In this document: positions 28,901 to 37,455 of the stretch, piece after piece
Numbering within the stretch: the stretch's first letter is position 1
Layout: each line of letters begins with the position of its first letter
NCBI GenBank assembly: GCA_013399015.1
Contig: VWZX01001949.1
Coordinates: 868,001 to 932,000 of the forward strand
Direction of reading: 5' to 3'
From: Galbula dea
Taxonomy: Eukaryota > Chordata > Aves > Piciformes > Galbulidae
DNA length: 64,000 bases
Made by a program: the position numbers and the translations under genes
The notes under the pieces: model-generated
The model's input: only the letters and a program-made list of their open reading frames with translations
Told to the model about the DNA's origin: nothing
Database searches by the model: none

Positions 28901-31900
28901 ATAGTTCTCAAATGTCTTTCCACACAGCCTGAGGAAACCCTGAACTTGGGCCATTGTCAGTGAAATCAATGCTCATAAAGGAGATGGTGCCTGTATAAAA
29001 TCATCTTTGAATACCTCTCTCTTGCTTCCCCACTCACTAGAGCCAAAAGTCTGGTGTTTGTGTGCTGTCACTGCTCTAAAATCAAACAAAATGTCAATAC
29101 CTGCCTACTAGTTGATGTGGTGAAGAGTGACACTATTCTTTGCTATTTGACCTGCTGCTTACTAACACCATTAAAGGAAAATTCTGCAGGTTTGCATTCA
29201 CACCATTTTTTTTTTATTTTGTATTTTTAGACCCACACACCACCCATTCCTCCACTTCAGAAGTTTTAGAAAGCTCCAATGCTGTTTCTCTTCCTAGATG
29301 ATATCCCTTGCTAATTTTCTACAAAGCACAGAATTGCTTTTCTGATCATCATCCTTGTCTGGGACATTTTGTCCAAACAAGGAGTCTTGTATCTGCTGAG
29401 TCATCAGCACTACAGACTGAAGATTCTGGCTCTGATTCCTCAATGTGCAGCACTGAAAGGGGCTAACACATCCAGCTTTAAAGTCCTTGCTGCAAAAAAA
29501 GACTCAGGCACTGAGGAATCTCAGCCTAGTTGATGGGACTTGGGGTCCCATGGTCTCTGCCCTTATATCATAGAATCATAAATTATCTTGAGAAATGTTT
29601 GAAAATTATACTTGAAACTCTGGCTGTGTTCAGCTATTTTTCTCTTCCCAAGACCTTCAGCTGTGCAGTTGTGCCCTAATAAAAAACCCTGTTGATAAAA
29701 CTTCAAGAACTCAATAACTGCCTGTATCTTAATACAATACTGGAGGGTAGGAGGCAGTCCTGCAGAACCTGATAGCTGCCTTATGAAATGCCCTTTGAGA
29801 TCTGCATGACCTTCCCATATTAATTTTTTTCTGCCTTTCTCCCTGGAGCAAGAATATATATCCCACCCTCCTCTTTCTCAGTGGAGAATCATTTTTCTTT
29901 TCCATATTTCTTCATATATGCGAAGAGTGATAAGTCCCCAGGGAGACCATGGGGCTTTGCCTGTGTGCAGTGACCTGCCTGATGTTGTCACTGCACAGAT
30001 CTCTCTGAAGTGCTAGGAAGAGATCTGATGCTGTTCTGATGATGTCATAAAAGATGCAACTTCGCAGACAATATCCCACAACAACTGCAATATCCCTTGC
30101 TTCGTCAAACATTGTCTCAGAAGTCCTTTAAATATTACACAGACTGATGTTCTCTCCTAGTTGCTCCCCCTAGCCTCTTTCATCTCTCCATGCTGTCATT
30201 CTTCTCATCTCTGTTCCTTCATTCTGTTATAAACACCAAACAGAAAAATCTGCCCTTATTCAGCCTTTCAACCCTCTACCACATCCCAGTTCAGGTGTGG
30301 AAAAGACCCACAGAAAGCCAGTTCTTTACTGGGGACATTGTCTCTACTCAGAGGTTTCTATCACAGCTTTCTAAGGTCCAGCTCCATGGGTTTGTTCAGG
30401 TGGTGATCTGCTCCATTGAATGGTGAGTTTGAACTGAAATAGTCAAGACCCAGAACTCATTTTAGGCTACCTTTGATACTGTTTTGAGAATTTTTAGATA
30501 CTATTTAGACCAAACATACTGCCAGCAATATTTGAATTATACTCATACCCACAACAGGCTCATGTGTCTGTAAGTACTCACACATACTTTCTTGCTATGG
30601 CAGCTTGGTTTTTGTTTTTGTTTTTTGTGTTTTTTTACAAACATCTTTGATATCAGGGGAACTTAGGACAATCACTGTAAAATTTGCAAGGCACACACCA
30701 GTAACACTCTTGGGGGCAGGTGTCCCTCTGTGTGACTTTTTACTCGCTCAACAAAAATCAACTGAGGTAAAAATCAACTTACTTCAGAGCCCAAGATGTG
30801 CACTTTGTTGTTAGTTTGGGGTTTGGTTTCCTTCTCTTTTTNTTTTTACTTTTTTTTTCTAGAAGAGGCATTGTTATCAATCCATCTCCACATTCACACA
30901 GGGCTTACCACTTTGCCATCTGCTTTCACAGGTGCACCTGGTGTACCACACCACACGTGTTACTTTCTTGCTTTAAAGCCCCACTTTATCTCACCACACA
31001 CAAGTCAACCCAATGCCAGCAGTCTGCAAAATCAAAATCCCCCCTGAGCAAAGCAGCTTCTGTTACCCTTCTCAGACCAGAAGTGATGCTCAGACACAGC
31101 CTCACACGGGTCTGGTTCAGGGAAAGTCCCAGCCTGAAGCCGGGCAGACCAAGTACATCCTTAGGATCCACTCTCTTACATCTGTCCTTCTGGGTCCCCA
31201 GGTTCCCCCGAGCACCGAGTCCAGAGTTGCCTCTGGGAACGGGAATGAAAGTGAAGAACATCGTAGGTCCCAGCGCAGCCGCTCAGCAACTATCTCGTTG
31301 GGGACAGACAATCCACACATCCCCAGACCCCTTTCAGCCATCCTCACCTTCCCAAACGCAACAGCTCTCAACAACCAGCTCTGTCCCTGGCGATTTTACA
31401 GAAGGTGCTGGCACGCAGCGGGAAAAGAAAAAAATAAAACAGAAACACCTCCTGAAATGAGTGGTTTTCCCAAACAGGAGAGAAGGGAAAAGCTAATGCC
31501 TGCGTGGAACGAGCAGCTACAGAGATCGGAAAGAGAGAAACAAACCTTCCTCCTCTGCTGGCCCCACTGCACCGGCACACCTGTGGGGACCGGCTGGAGG
31601 CACCACCGCCCGGAAACCTGTCCCAGGCACGGCACGGCACCGGGACTGCTTCGGTCGCGACCCCCTTTGGGCAGTGCCTTCCGTCCGGGTCCTGCCCTTT
31701 CCCCTCCAACTCGCTGCCATAGCCCCCTCACCCTGACTGCTTCGGACAGATATAGCTCATCTTTTGCTCCTATTTTTGCTCCGAAAAAAACCCAACACAC
31801 ACACACACTAATAGTTGGAATAAGTGTGTGTGTGTGTGTGTAGGGGGGGGAGGGGAAGAAACAGAAAAAAAGAATTAGAACCGCACACCACAACTTCCTC

Positions 31901-32185
31901 TGCAGATTCACCTGGATCCTGATTTGGACTCAGTTCAGAGGCACTTCCGCAACTTTTTCCTTTCATCTCCTCCACAACTCACCTTTCCCTCCCTATTCAC
32001 CCATATCCCACCTCCCCAAAGCTTTCAAGTTCCCACCTTCCCATAAGCACGGCACTCAGCTCTCCCAGCCCACCATGCATTGAACCCCAGTGTGTTGGCA
32101 GAAGACGAGCCTCTGCTGCAGTTTTTTTCAAACTCACCTGCAAAATGCTGCTTGTTGCTAGAATGCAGGGCAAAAGCCACCTCAT
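4637..32185 (-). CDS. CCN4: CCN4 (WISP1), cellular communication network factor 4, complete five-exon gene
   Basis: The coding sequence is join(32185-32138, 9072-8793, 7465-7208, 5453-5260, 4936-4637) read on the minus strand: 48+280+258+194+300 = 1080 nt, giving 359 residues plus stop (the human protein has 367). All four introns are GT-AG and phases match at every junction. The protein order is signal peptide, Thr/Pro-rich linker, IGFBP-like module (residues 42-108), VWC (about 111-180), TSP1 (about 208-251) and C-terminal cystine knot (265 to about 340). I count 12, 10, 6 and 10 cysteines in these modules, the full set of 38 for a four-module CCN protein. The match to human CCN4 is much closer than to other CCN paralogues, for example the shared GLYCDYSGDRPRY and NPNDIFADL segments. 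CCN4 is a secreted matricellular protein that binds proteoglycans and integrins and responds to Wnt/beta-catenin signalling. The gene lies downstream of TG on the same strand, as in human. Confidence 0.95.
4937..5259 (-). other. CCN4: CCN4 intron 4
   Basis: A short 323-bp phase 0 intron between the TSP1 and CT exons, with GT-AG borders. I see no further features in it. Confidence 0.9.
5260..5453 (-). CDS. CCN4: CCN4 coding exon 4, thrombospondin type 1 module
   Basis: The acceptor CTGCAG ends at 5454. The exon finishes Val196 and encodes residues 197-260, ending in phase 0 at the donor GTAGGA (5259-5254). The TSP1 signature WSPCSKTCGLGISTR is at residues 215-229, followed by RLCNMRPC. Six cysteines are present (208, 218, 222, 237, 246, 251). 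In CCN proteins this module contributes to binding matrix, integrins and LRP-type receptors. This exon has no ATG-initiated open frame long enough to stand out by itself; I recovered it by reading the minus strand between exons 3 and 5 and matching phase. Confidence 0.94.
5454..7207 (-). other. CCN4: CCN4 intron 3
   Basis: A 1754-bp phase 1 intron between the VWC and TSP1 exons. No repeat family was recognised in it. The small open frames inside (for example 5876-6103 plus and 6165-6443 minus) show no domain or splice support. Confidence 0.88.
7208..7465 (-). CDS. CCN4: CCN4 coding exon 3, von Willebrand factor C module
   Basis: The acceptor TTTCAG ends at 7466. The first two bases complete Gln110, and the exon then encodes residues 111-195 plus one base of codon 196. 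Ten cysteines are present, with CKYNCTC and the CCEQWIC cluster, and GVRYNNGDTFQPNC matches the human CCN4 VWC region. NCT at the CKYNCTC motif is a potential N-glycosylation sequon. The Lys/Arg-rich tail after the module (SKKIRKTSPR) corresponds to the protease-sensitive hinge between the two halves of CCN proteins. The donor GTATGG (7207-7202) is usable but weaker than the others. The reading frame stays open past it until a stop just inside the intron. Confidence 0.94.
7466..8792 (-). other. CCN4: CCN4 intron 2
   Basis: A 1327-bp phase 1 intron between the IGFBP and VWC exons, bounded by GTAAGT and TTTCAG. Nothing else was recognised inside. Confidence 0.9.
8793..9072 (-). CDS. CCN4: CCN4 coding exon 2, Thr-rich linker and IGFBP-like module
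   Basis: The exon follows a pyrimidine-rich TTTTTAG acceptor and ends one base into the codon for residue 110 at a GTAAGT donor (8792-8787). It encodes residues 17-109. Residues 21-39 form a linker with nine threonines and two prolines. Residues 42-108 form the IGFBP-like module with 12 cysteines, including the GCDCCKTC version of the family GCGCCxxC motif. The end of the module, with YSGDRPRY before GVCA, is nearly identical to human CCN4. In CCN proteins this module is structurally related to the IGFBP N-terminal domain but binds insulin-like growth factors only weakly. Confidence 0.95.
10375..11050 (-). mobile_element. CR1 LINE fragment in CCN4 intron 1
   Basis: Minus-strand translations carry CR1 motifs in broken frames: AKKAKSILACIRESA and LYLALVRLHLE in one, and LDIRKNFFMERVVKHWNRL in another. 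The copy is 5'-truncated and lacks a clear 3' octamer tail. It is in the same orientation as CCN4. Confidence 0.88.
11752..11778. repeat. TA-rich microsatellite
   Basis: A short TA run (tatatatatataaatataaa) in CCN4 intron 1. Confidence 0.65.
15140..15455 (+). mobile_element. Degenerate CR1 LINE fragment
   Basis: The plus strand retains decayed CR1 ORF sequence (an AVQRMTTKTVRDL-like piece, then RELNLGSLAKRLKGDLIS) and, near 15405, the CR1 phrase for a CACCCAGAGAGGCTTTGG-type segment. Substitutions and indels are heavy, so this is an old copy. It is antisense to CCN4. Confidence 0.75.
16625..16870 (+). mobile_element. CR1 LINE 3' end
   Basis: The plus strand shows the CR1 3' segment: the gaggaatttctttaccaggaggg region, the GGCACTGGAACAG motif, GGCTGGATGTGGCCCTGG, and a tail with GGTCCCTTCCAACC and a degenerate ATTTTATGAATCTATG terminus. 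It resembles the copies at 40093 and 48475 and probably belongs to the same subfamily. Confidence 0.88.
22528..22690. repeat. A/C-rich low-complexity tract
   Basis: About 160 bp almost free of G and T, built of imperfect CAAA, ACCC and CAAC units. It creates a spurious Phe/Val/Gly-rich open frame on the minus strand (22354-22824). Confidence 0.8.
27938..27981 (+). mobile_element. Short CR1 3' tail remnant
   Basis: The plus strand has TTAAGGTTCCTTCCAACC followed by the CR1 terminal repeat ATTCTATGATTCTGTG. Only the last 45 bases are recognisable. It is followed within 10 bp by a second, longer CR1 end. Confidence 0.75.
27990..28197 (+). mobile_element. CR1 LINE 3' end
   Basis: The plus strand has a CR1 3' segment beginning at the TTTTTTCACAGTGAGGGTG region, then GCCCAGAGAGGTTGTGGAG, GACTAGATGATC and a tail ATTCTGTGATTCTGTGATG. 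It is placed head-to-tail after the remnant just upstream and is similar to the copy at 34767-35206. Confidence 0.88.
31200..31740. promoter_or_regulatory. CpG-rich block in the 5' part of CCN4 intron 1
   Basis: CpG dinucleotides are markedly denser here than in the rest of the window: I count about 16 in roughly 240 bp between 31500 and 31740. The block begins about 400 bp downstream of the exon 1 donor and looks like a CpG island associated with the CCN4 5' end. Long open frames exist on both strands, as expected when GC-rich sequence lacks stop codons, and none resembles a known protein. Confidence 0.5.
31795..31841. repeat. Paired (AC)7 and (GT)9 microsatellites forming an inverted repeat
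   Basis: An AC run at 31795-31808 and a GT run at 31824-31841 are separated by a 15-base non-repetitive spacer, so 14 bases can pair into a hairpin or cruciform. A G8-A-G4 run follows at 31843. The pair lies about 300 bp inside CCN4 intron 1. Confidence 0.85.
32138..32185 (-). CDS. CCN4: CCN4 coding exon 1, signal peptide
   Basis: Sixteen codons encode MRWLLPCILATSSILQ, which parallels the human MRWFLPW start, and then a strong donor (CAG before GTGAGT, GT at 32137-32136). The hydrophobic core runs from residue 4 to about 15, with one basic residue near the N terminus, as in a secretory signal peptide. Cleavage probably falls a few residues into exon 2. The start codon has G at -3, an adequate context. 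I chose this ATG because it is in frame with exon 2 and matches the human N terminus. A weaker out-of-frame ATG lies 25 bases upstream, at 32210. Confidence 0.9.
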
Positions 32186-32328
32186 CCCTGGAAGCCGGGA
32201 TTAAATACATTGATTGAACCCAGATTTAGAGCCGTTTTGAACAAAAACACCACTTTGGGGAATACAGAGCAATCCTGCGCTGGCAACCTAACCTAGGCAC
32301 TCTGCCTTTTTCTCTTGGCTCTTTGGGG

Positions 32329-32339
32329 ATTTTATTAAA
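32329..32339 (-). promoter_or_regulatory. TATA-like box of the CCN4 core promoter
   Basis: The minus strand reads TTTAATAAAAT, an AT-rich TATA-like element directly downstream of the CRE. A start site about 25-30 bp further would fall near 32300-32310, giving a first exon with about 120 nt of 5' UTR before the ATG at 32185. The start site itself is not shown by the sequence. Confidence 0.5.
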
Positions 32340-32347
32340 GACAGAGC

Positions 32348-32355
32348 TGACGTCA
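32348..32355. promoter_or_regulatory. Perfect cAMP-response element (CRE) in the CCN4 promoter
   Basis: The sequence TGACGTCA is present as a full palindrome, extended to CTGACGTCAG at 32347-32356. It lies 163 bp upstream of the CCN4 start codon and about 10 bp upstream of a TATA-like box, so it falls in the typical CRE position just upstream of a core promoter. A CREB site in the human CCN4 (WISP1) promoter is reported to mediate its beta-catenin response; that this avian site is the orthologous element is inference. Confidence 0.75.
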
Positions 32356-33841
32356 GGGTGAAGGACAAGCCCTGCATTTTTCCTCTGGAGAAACTTTTCC
32401 TGACTTCACTTCTTCATTTTTGTGTGTGGTGTTGTCCCACCTCCTGCATTTCAGTGCATCGCCGTTAGCCAAAGGCTTCTTAAAGGGGAAGCTGCAGCTC
32501 TGGGTCTATCACGTTGAGATCTTCATAGGGACCGAAACGTTCAGAGCTTGTCCCTCATGCTGCTCCTGGCATGCAGACCCTTGCAACTTAGCTAGCGTGG
32601 CAAGAAACGTTTGATCTGCCTTTACAGATTGTGATTAATGACCTGACATGTATACAAATATGCACGAATATTTGATTTATTTAATCTTTATAAAAGAGTA
32701 GCTTCATCTGATGTACACCCCGTGGCAGGCAGCCTGCCTGCTCCCTTGGGACCCCTCTCTTTACAGGGGAACCCACACGGGAAAGGAAAGGAAAGGCACA
32801 CTATCCCCTGCTATGCTACACATCCCTTCCGTGATTGTGGTGGAGTGTGTCAGAGCATGCATCAGCTCCTGGGCCCAGTTATACTTCTGTCCTGTGCCAG
32901 CAGTGGGCATAACAAATATTGCCCAGGTGTATGAGAGAGTAGACATCACTCTGAAGAGAGCTAAATTTCCTGATCACTTTTATTTCTGTTAATGTACATC
33001 CTGATTTTTGCTGGGTCATTTCTGATGTGTTTTTCTCCTTTTACCTAGGCACAGTATTTTCCCTAACTCTTCTAAATCTGAATTTGAAAGAATTTAAAGT
33101 CTTTTATCCTTAAACTGAAATAGAATAGTACAAGGAAAATGAGTACTTGCAAAGGGAGGAAAAATCATATTGAAAAGCTTTACAGATCTTAAACCCAAAA
33201 AAGGTCAAGATGTGAGCTAAAAGAGATGTTGAGGTAGGGAAACCTTCCTGCTTGATGTTGTAGGCTGGGCAGTGATGGATGGCTGAATCCTCTGATGGCC
33301 AAACTAGAACTGGGATTGTGCCTTAACCTCTGCTCAGCCTTGCCTACCTCCTGTAATTCAGGTATGCCTGGTTGGGTTGAGATGAGTTCCCCTAGCCTCA
33401 CCAGCAGTATTCTCAACCCTCCAGGGGAGCTGGCACTGAGGTGGGGTTTGCTCCCTGGACTTGGCACAGCTGAGTGCTCAATGTTTCAGCTGATGGTGGG
33501 TGGGGAGGGGAAGAGGGAGGAAGGTGTGCTCCAGTAACACATGTTCTTGCAGCAATTTTCACCCCTTCATGTTGTGTGATATGACGTGAGCAGTTCAATG
33601 GTTTTTACACCAGCTGTACCAGGAAGCTCTAAAAGGATCAGACTTTTTCTGTATGATAGTCTGGACACCCACCTTCTCTGGAAATAATTCAACAAGAGCT
33701 TGGCTGCAAACTGGAGGAAGTTCCACCTTTTGTCTTCCTCCTCCAGCACCTTCACGCTTACCACAGCCCCTTCCCAGGACATACTACCCTGAAGACCAGG
33801 CTGGGGATTGTATTTTCTGTTAGGTTCCTACAGAGCTATTT

Positions 33842-33900
33842 CTGTTCTCCTTCCTTTATATCCTTCCTTCTCTTTCCTCCCTTCTTCCTCTGTTCCTTCA
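33842..33900. repeat. Polypyrimidine tract
   Basis: A nearly pure C/T stretch on the plus strand (cctccctttcttcctctgtt-like units), 1.7 kb upstream of the CCN4 start. Such tracts can adopt triplex structure; no function is shown. Confidence 0.6.
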
Positions 33901-34766
33901 TGCCACTTTTCTCTATTACAACATTTCTCTTTCACCCTCTGTCACCAGCACACATCTTTCCTTGTACACCAAGAATAATCAGTCACAGGGACCCTCTTTC
34001 TCTGCTGACAAATCTAGAAAGAAACCTGGTATTTTCACATCACCTGGGTGGTGATTATTTGCACATAGCTACCTGACTTTGGGGTCCAATGCGCTGAATA
34101 CTTTGTGAAGTGAAAGGAGCATTTTGAGAATGCAGTTCTTGTGACCAAGGTGAGATGGCCCCTTAAAAAAGAAGTGAAGCTAGATGGATTAGCCTAGGGC
34201 AATAGGCTCAGATGTGAAGTACCTGGCTATTTCTTCCTACAAGTTGTGCTTACTGTCTTGGAACTGAAGGGGCCATGCTAGCAGTCCTAGCAAAAGTAGT
34301 TTTGCATATGGAAGAGAAACGAGTTCAAAGCTCCTGGGTTATCAGATTATAAAATCCAGGGAAGGAACACTTTATAAAAGACACCAGAAAGGGTGGTGTG
34401 TTGGTTTTTTTCCCCAAAAAACCATTTGGTTATCATCTCACTCTCTTTTGACTATTTCCTTTGCATATTGCATTCCCCTCAGCAAATTCCTTAGCTAATG
34501 CTGTGGTCAAGTGAGTCAGCAAGGATGGAGTCTTTAAGATCTGGACATCTGACTGCATGTAAGTCCACAACTCATCTCATGTTGCTCATGGGAGTTTGTC
34601 ATGTTGCAGTTATCTGTCTTAGCTTGGATGAGACAGGGATCAAGGAGTGGGCCTGTGGCTCCAGGACAGAGGTGCTGAGACATCCAGCTGCCTCAGCAGC
34701 CTTTCTGATAGTGATTCCTGCATGGATATGGCAGATTGGTGTATTTACAGGTGTAACTGGGAGTAT

Positions 34767-35206
34767 GGTCTTGAAAGAGTCCAGCACAGAGCCACAAAGA
34801 TGATGAAGGGGGTGGAAAATTCTTTCCATGAGGAAAGGCTGAGGGAGCTGGGTCTCTTTAACTTGGGTAAGAGGAGACTAAGGGGTGACCTCATCTATGC
34901 TATGCTATGAAGGGTGAGTGTCAGGAGCATGAGGTCAGGCTCTTCTCAGTGAAGCCCAGTGACAAGACAAGGGGCAATGGTTGTATCTGAAGCATAGGAG
35001 GTTCCGTGTGAGTACAAGAAAAAAAATTTTCCCAGTGAGGGTGCCAGAGCACTAGAGCAGACTGCCCAGAGAGGTTGTGGAGTCTCCTTCTATGGAGATA
35101 TTCAAAACCTCTCTGGATGTGCTTCTGTGTGACCTGGTCTAGGGAATCCTGCTCTGACAGTGGGGCAAGGTCCCTTCCAATTCCTAACATACTGTGATTC
35201 TGTGAT
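34767..35206 (+). mobile_element. CR1 LINE fragment upstream of CCN4
   Basis: Plus-strand translation retains QHRATKMMKGVENSFHEERLRELGLFNLGKRRLRGDL, here cited only as the CR1 ORF landmark around 34780-34890, then frameshifts. The 3' part has GCCCAGAGAGGTTGTGGAG and a tail ending CTGTGATTCTGTGATT. It lies about 2.6 kb upstream of the CCN4 start. Confidence 0.9.
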
Positions 35207-37325
35207 TAAGTCTCAAATGAGAGGGACTTTGTTTAATTCATTGATGGTAGCAGCCTATACCTTGGTTTCTGCTTCTGGGGGGTCTCAGTTCCCTCTAAGA
35301 ATGACAATGTTAGAAGAGGTCACTGCAATCCTGTGTCATCCTGGCTTAATCCTGTACTAACCTGAATGAATGGAGGCTCTAAAAACATTTTTCTGTCTAG
35401 TTTAAAGACTTAAATTTAAAATCTTCGAATGATGGAAAATCCACTTCATGTTTTGGTGAGTTCAGTTACATTCACTAATAAAAGTTTGTGCTGTATTTTC
35501 AGTCTGAGTTTGCTGGTTTCATCTTTTTGCCAATGTCTGCTTGGCTGATGAGAATTTAGTACCTTCTTCCAACATATAAACATGTAAGGATTCAGTAAAT
35601 CATTGCTCTCTCGTCTCTCCAATAAAACAAGGAAGCTACCTTGCTTTTACATCTCAGTGTCCAATTGGTTTTCTGGACCTTGAAGCAATTTCATAGCTTT
35701 AATAACTTATATCTCTTTACCTTTCACCTTCCATGGACATTATGTTTGCAAACGCAAATATCCATCACTCTGCAGTTGTGCCACCCACAGTGAACAGGAA
35801 ACAGGTAGTACACCCCAGTGCAAACTACCTCTGATTCTGTTAGTCTAACACTTTAATATCACTCCTTCCTCAATATGTCCCTTAGGTCTCTCAGCCACAT
35901 AAACAGGTTTCTGAATTTCATTCCATTTCATGGTATTTTTAGACTAAATAAACTAAATGGATTGATTTATTTCATGCTGTTTGATGTACCTGACGCTTTT
36001 ACTGGCCAAACAACACAGGACTTGCTAAGAACAGAAAGTGAGTTCAGGGAGGAAGGATGCTGCTCTTGCTTGCCAACGTGTGGCAGGAACAGAGCTCCTT
36101 GTCTCTAATGGATTTACCCTGTAATAAGTGAGATCAGTGTCTACCTACAAGTTCAAGGGAAAAAAAGAGCACCTTGGAATTTTCTGACTCATAAAAGGTA
36201 AAGGCTGAGTCATTAATCTGGCTTTTAAACAAGCCAAACAAGTAGCTGTGTTAGTTTTTCATTAGGGTGCCTTTTTTTTTCTGCCTTTCTCCATGCTGGG
36301 GTGATGGAGGAAACACACTTTCCATGCAGGATTTGCCTGCTGAAAAGGAAGAGCACTTCTGAGCCTGCAATCAGTAGGAAGGTTGGGCAACTCACCTGCT
36401 TCAGAAGGCTCATACTGGAATGTGAAGGGAGGTGAGGGAATCAAACTACACCATCTACTATTGTTGCTGTTATCACCACATAGGTGATTGGAAGGAGAGT
36501 TATATCAGCCTGGCCTTTTGAAATATCAAAGAAGCTTCATTAAAAAAAGACTATGACAACATCTGGTTTAGCTGATTCTTGTCAAAAAATGAAAATCAGC
36601 TAGTTCAGGTCAACCAGCCTGACTGTTAGCACTCCCAGACTGAGTGACTATTTCTCCAAAGAACTGGTATAAATTAGATCCACTGATACGGGTGAAGCTG
36701 CAGCTAAGCCTAAAAACTGGAACCTTCAATATATAATTCATTCATGCAGCAAAACCCATTTATAGTCAAGTGAGAATATTGCCTTTGGGGAGACATGTCT
36801 GTGGTTTCATCCCCCATAAATAGACTCAGATTTATTAGGACAGGTCTTCAGCTGGTGTCAGTCTGTGTGACTGTTGATGCCACACACAGGGGCTCAGCTG
36901 TTCCACTGTGAGAGAAAACATAAGGATTTGCATGGGAGTAGGAGAAAATAAAAGCATGAAGATATAATTTTCTGTATTCTGGAAGTTCTCATTTTAAAAA
37001 GTTGTAGAATTTGCTATAAATTTACAAATGTGTTTTATTAGATTTTCAGTTATTGGTGACAGTAACTTCCAATATTGTATTTTTTTCATTGCCTTCAAAA
37101 ACAATGGCCTGACTATTGTGTTCATCTAGTCTTAAATTCTCATAATTTCCTGTTGGACATTTATGTGGTCATTTTGTGGGCAAAAGGATATGTTGATGTT
37201 TTTGAACCAGTACCAGGCACTCATGACAGCAGCAACAGTACTCTGGTGTATCCAGTGTTTCTCCTGAACAATATCTGCTTTCAAAAAACACCAGTTTCTT
37301 AGTTAAAGCTTTCAAACTGAACTTA

Positions 37326-37455
37326 GAATAAAACAAAACAAAACAACAAAAAAAGAAATAAAAACAAACACCCCCCCAAAAAAAACCCCAAACAACCAAC
37401 TAAAAAGAAGAAAACAAACACCAAAACAAAAAAAGGCCCAACAAACCACCCCACA
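37326..37455. repeat. A/C-rich low-complexity tract
   Basis: About 130 bp of imperfect CAAAA and CCCAAA units, similar in composition to 22528-22690. It produces spurious Phe/Val/Gly-rich frames on the minus strand. Confidence 0.8.

Larger units (their letters stand above)
9073..32137 (-). other. CCN4: CCN4 intron 1 (about 23 kb)
   Basis: A phase 0 intron with a GTGAGT donor at 32137 and a TTTTTAG acceptor at 9073. It is mostly AT-rich unique sequence. It contains CR1 pieces at about 10375-11050, 15140-15455, 16625-16870, 27938-27981 and 27990-28197, an A/C-rich low-complexity tract near 22528-22690, a CpG-rich block at about 31200-31740 and an AC/GT microsatellite pair at 31795-31841. An ambiguous base (n) sits at 30842 in a T-rich tract. 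The stretches 11050-15140, 16870-22528 and 22690-27938 hold no gene or repeat I can support. Confidence 0.88.

Noticed and set aside
29566..29600. Possible CR1 tail (atcatagaatcataa)
   Set aside because: Only the terminal octamer-like piece matches, without the preceding CR1 tail sequence.
31013..31843. 276-codon open frame on the plus strand as a gene
   Set aside because: It lies in GC-rich DNA where three frames on both strands are open together, has no recognisable domain and ends in a simple repeat (VCVCV). It was kept only as an observation about the block.
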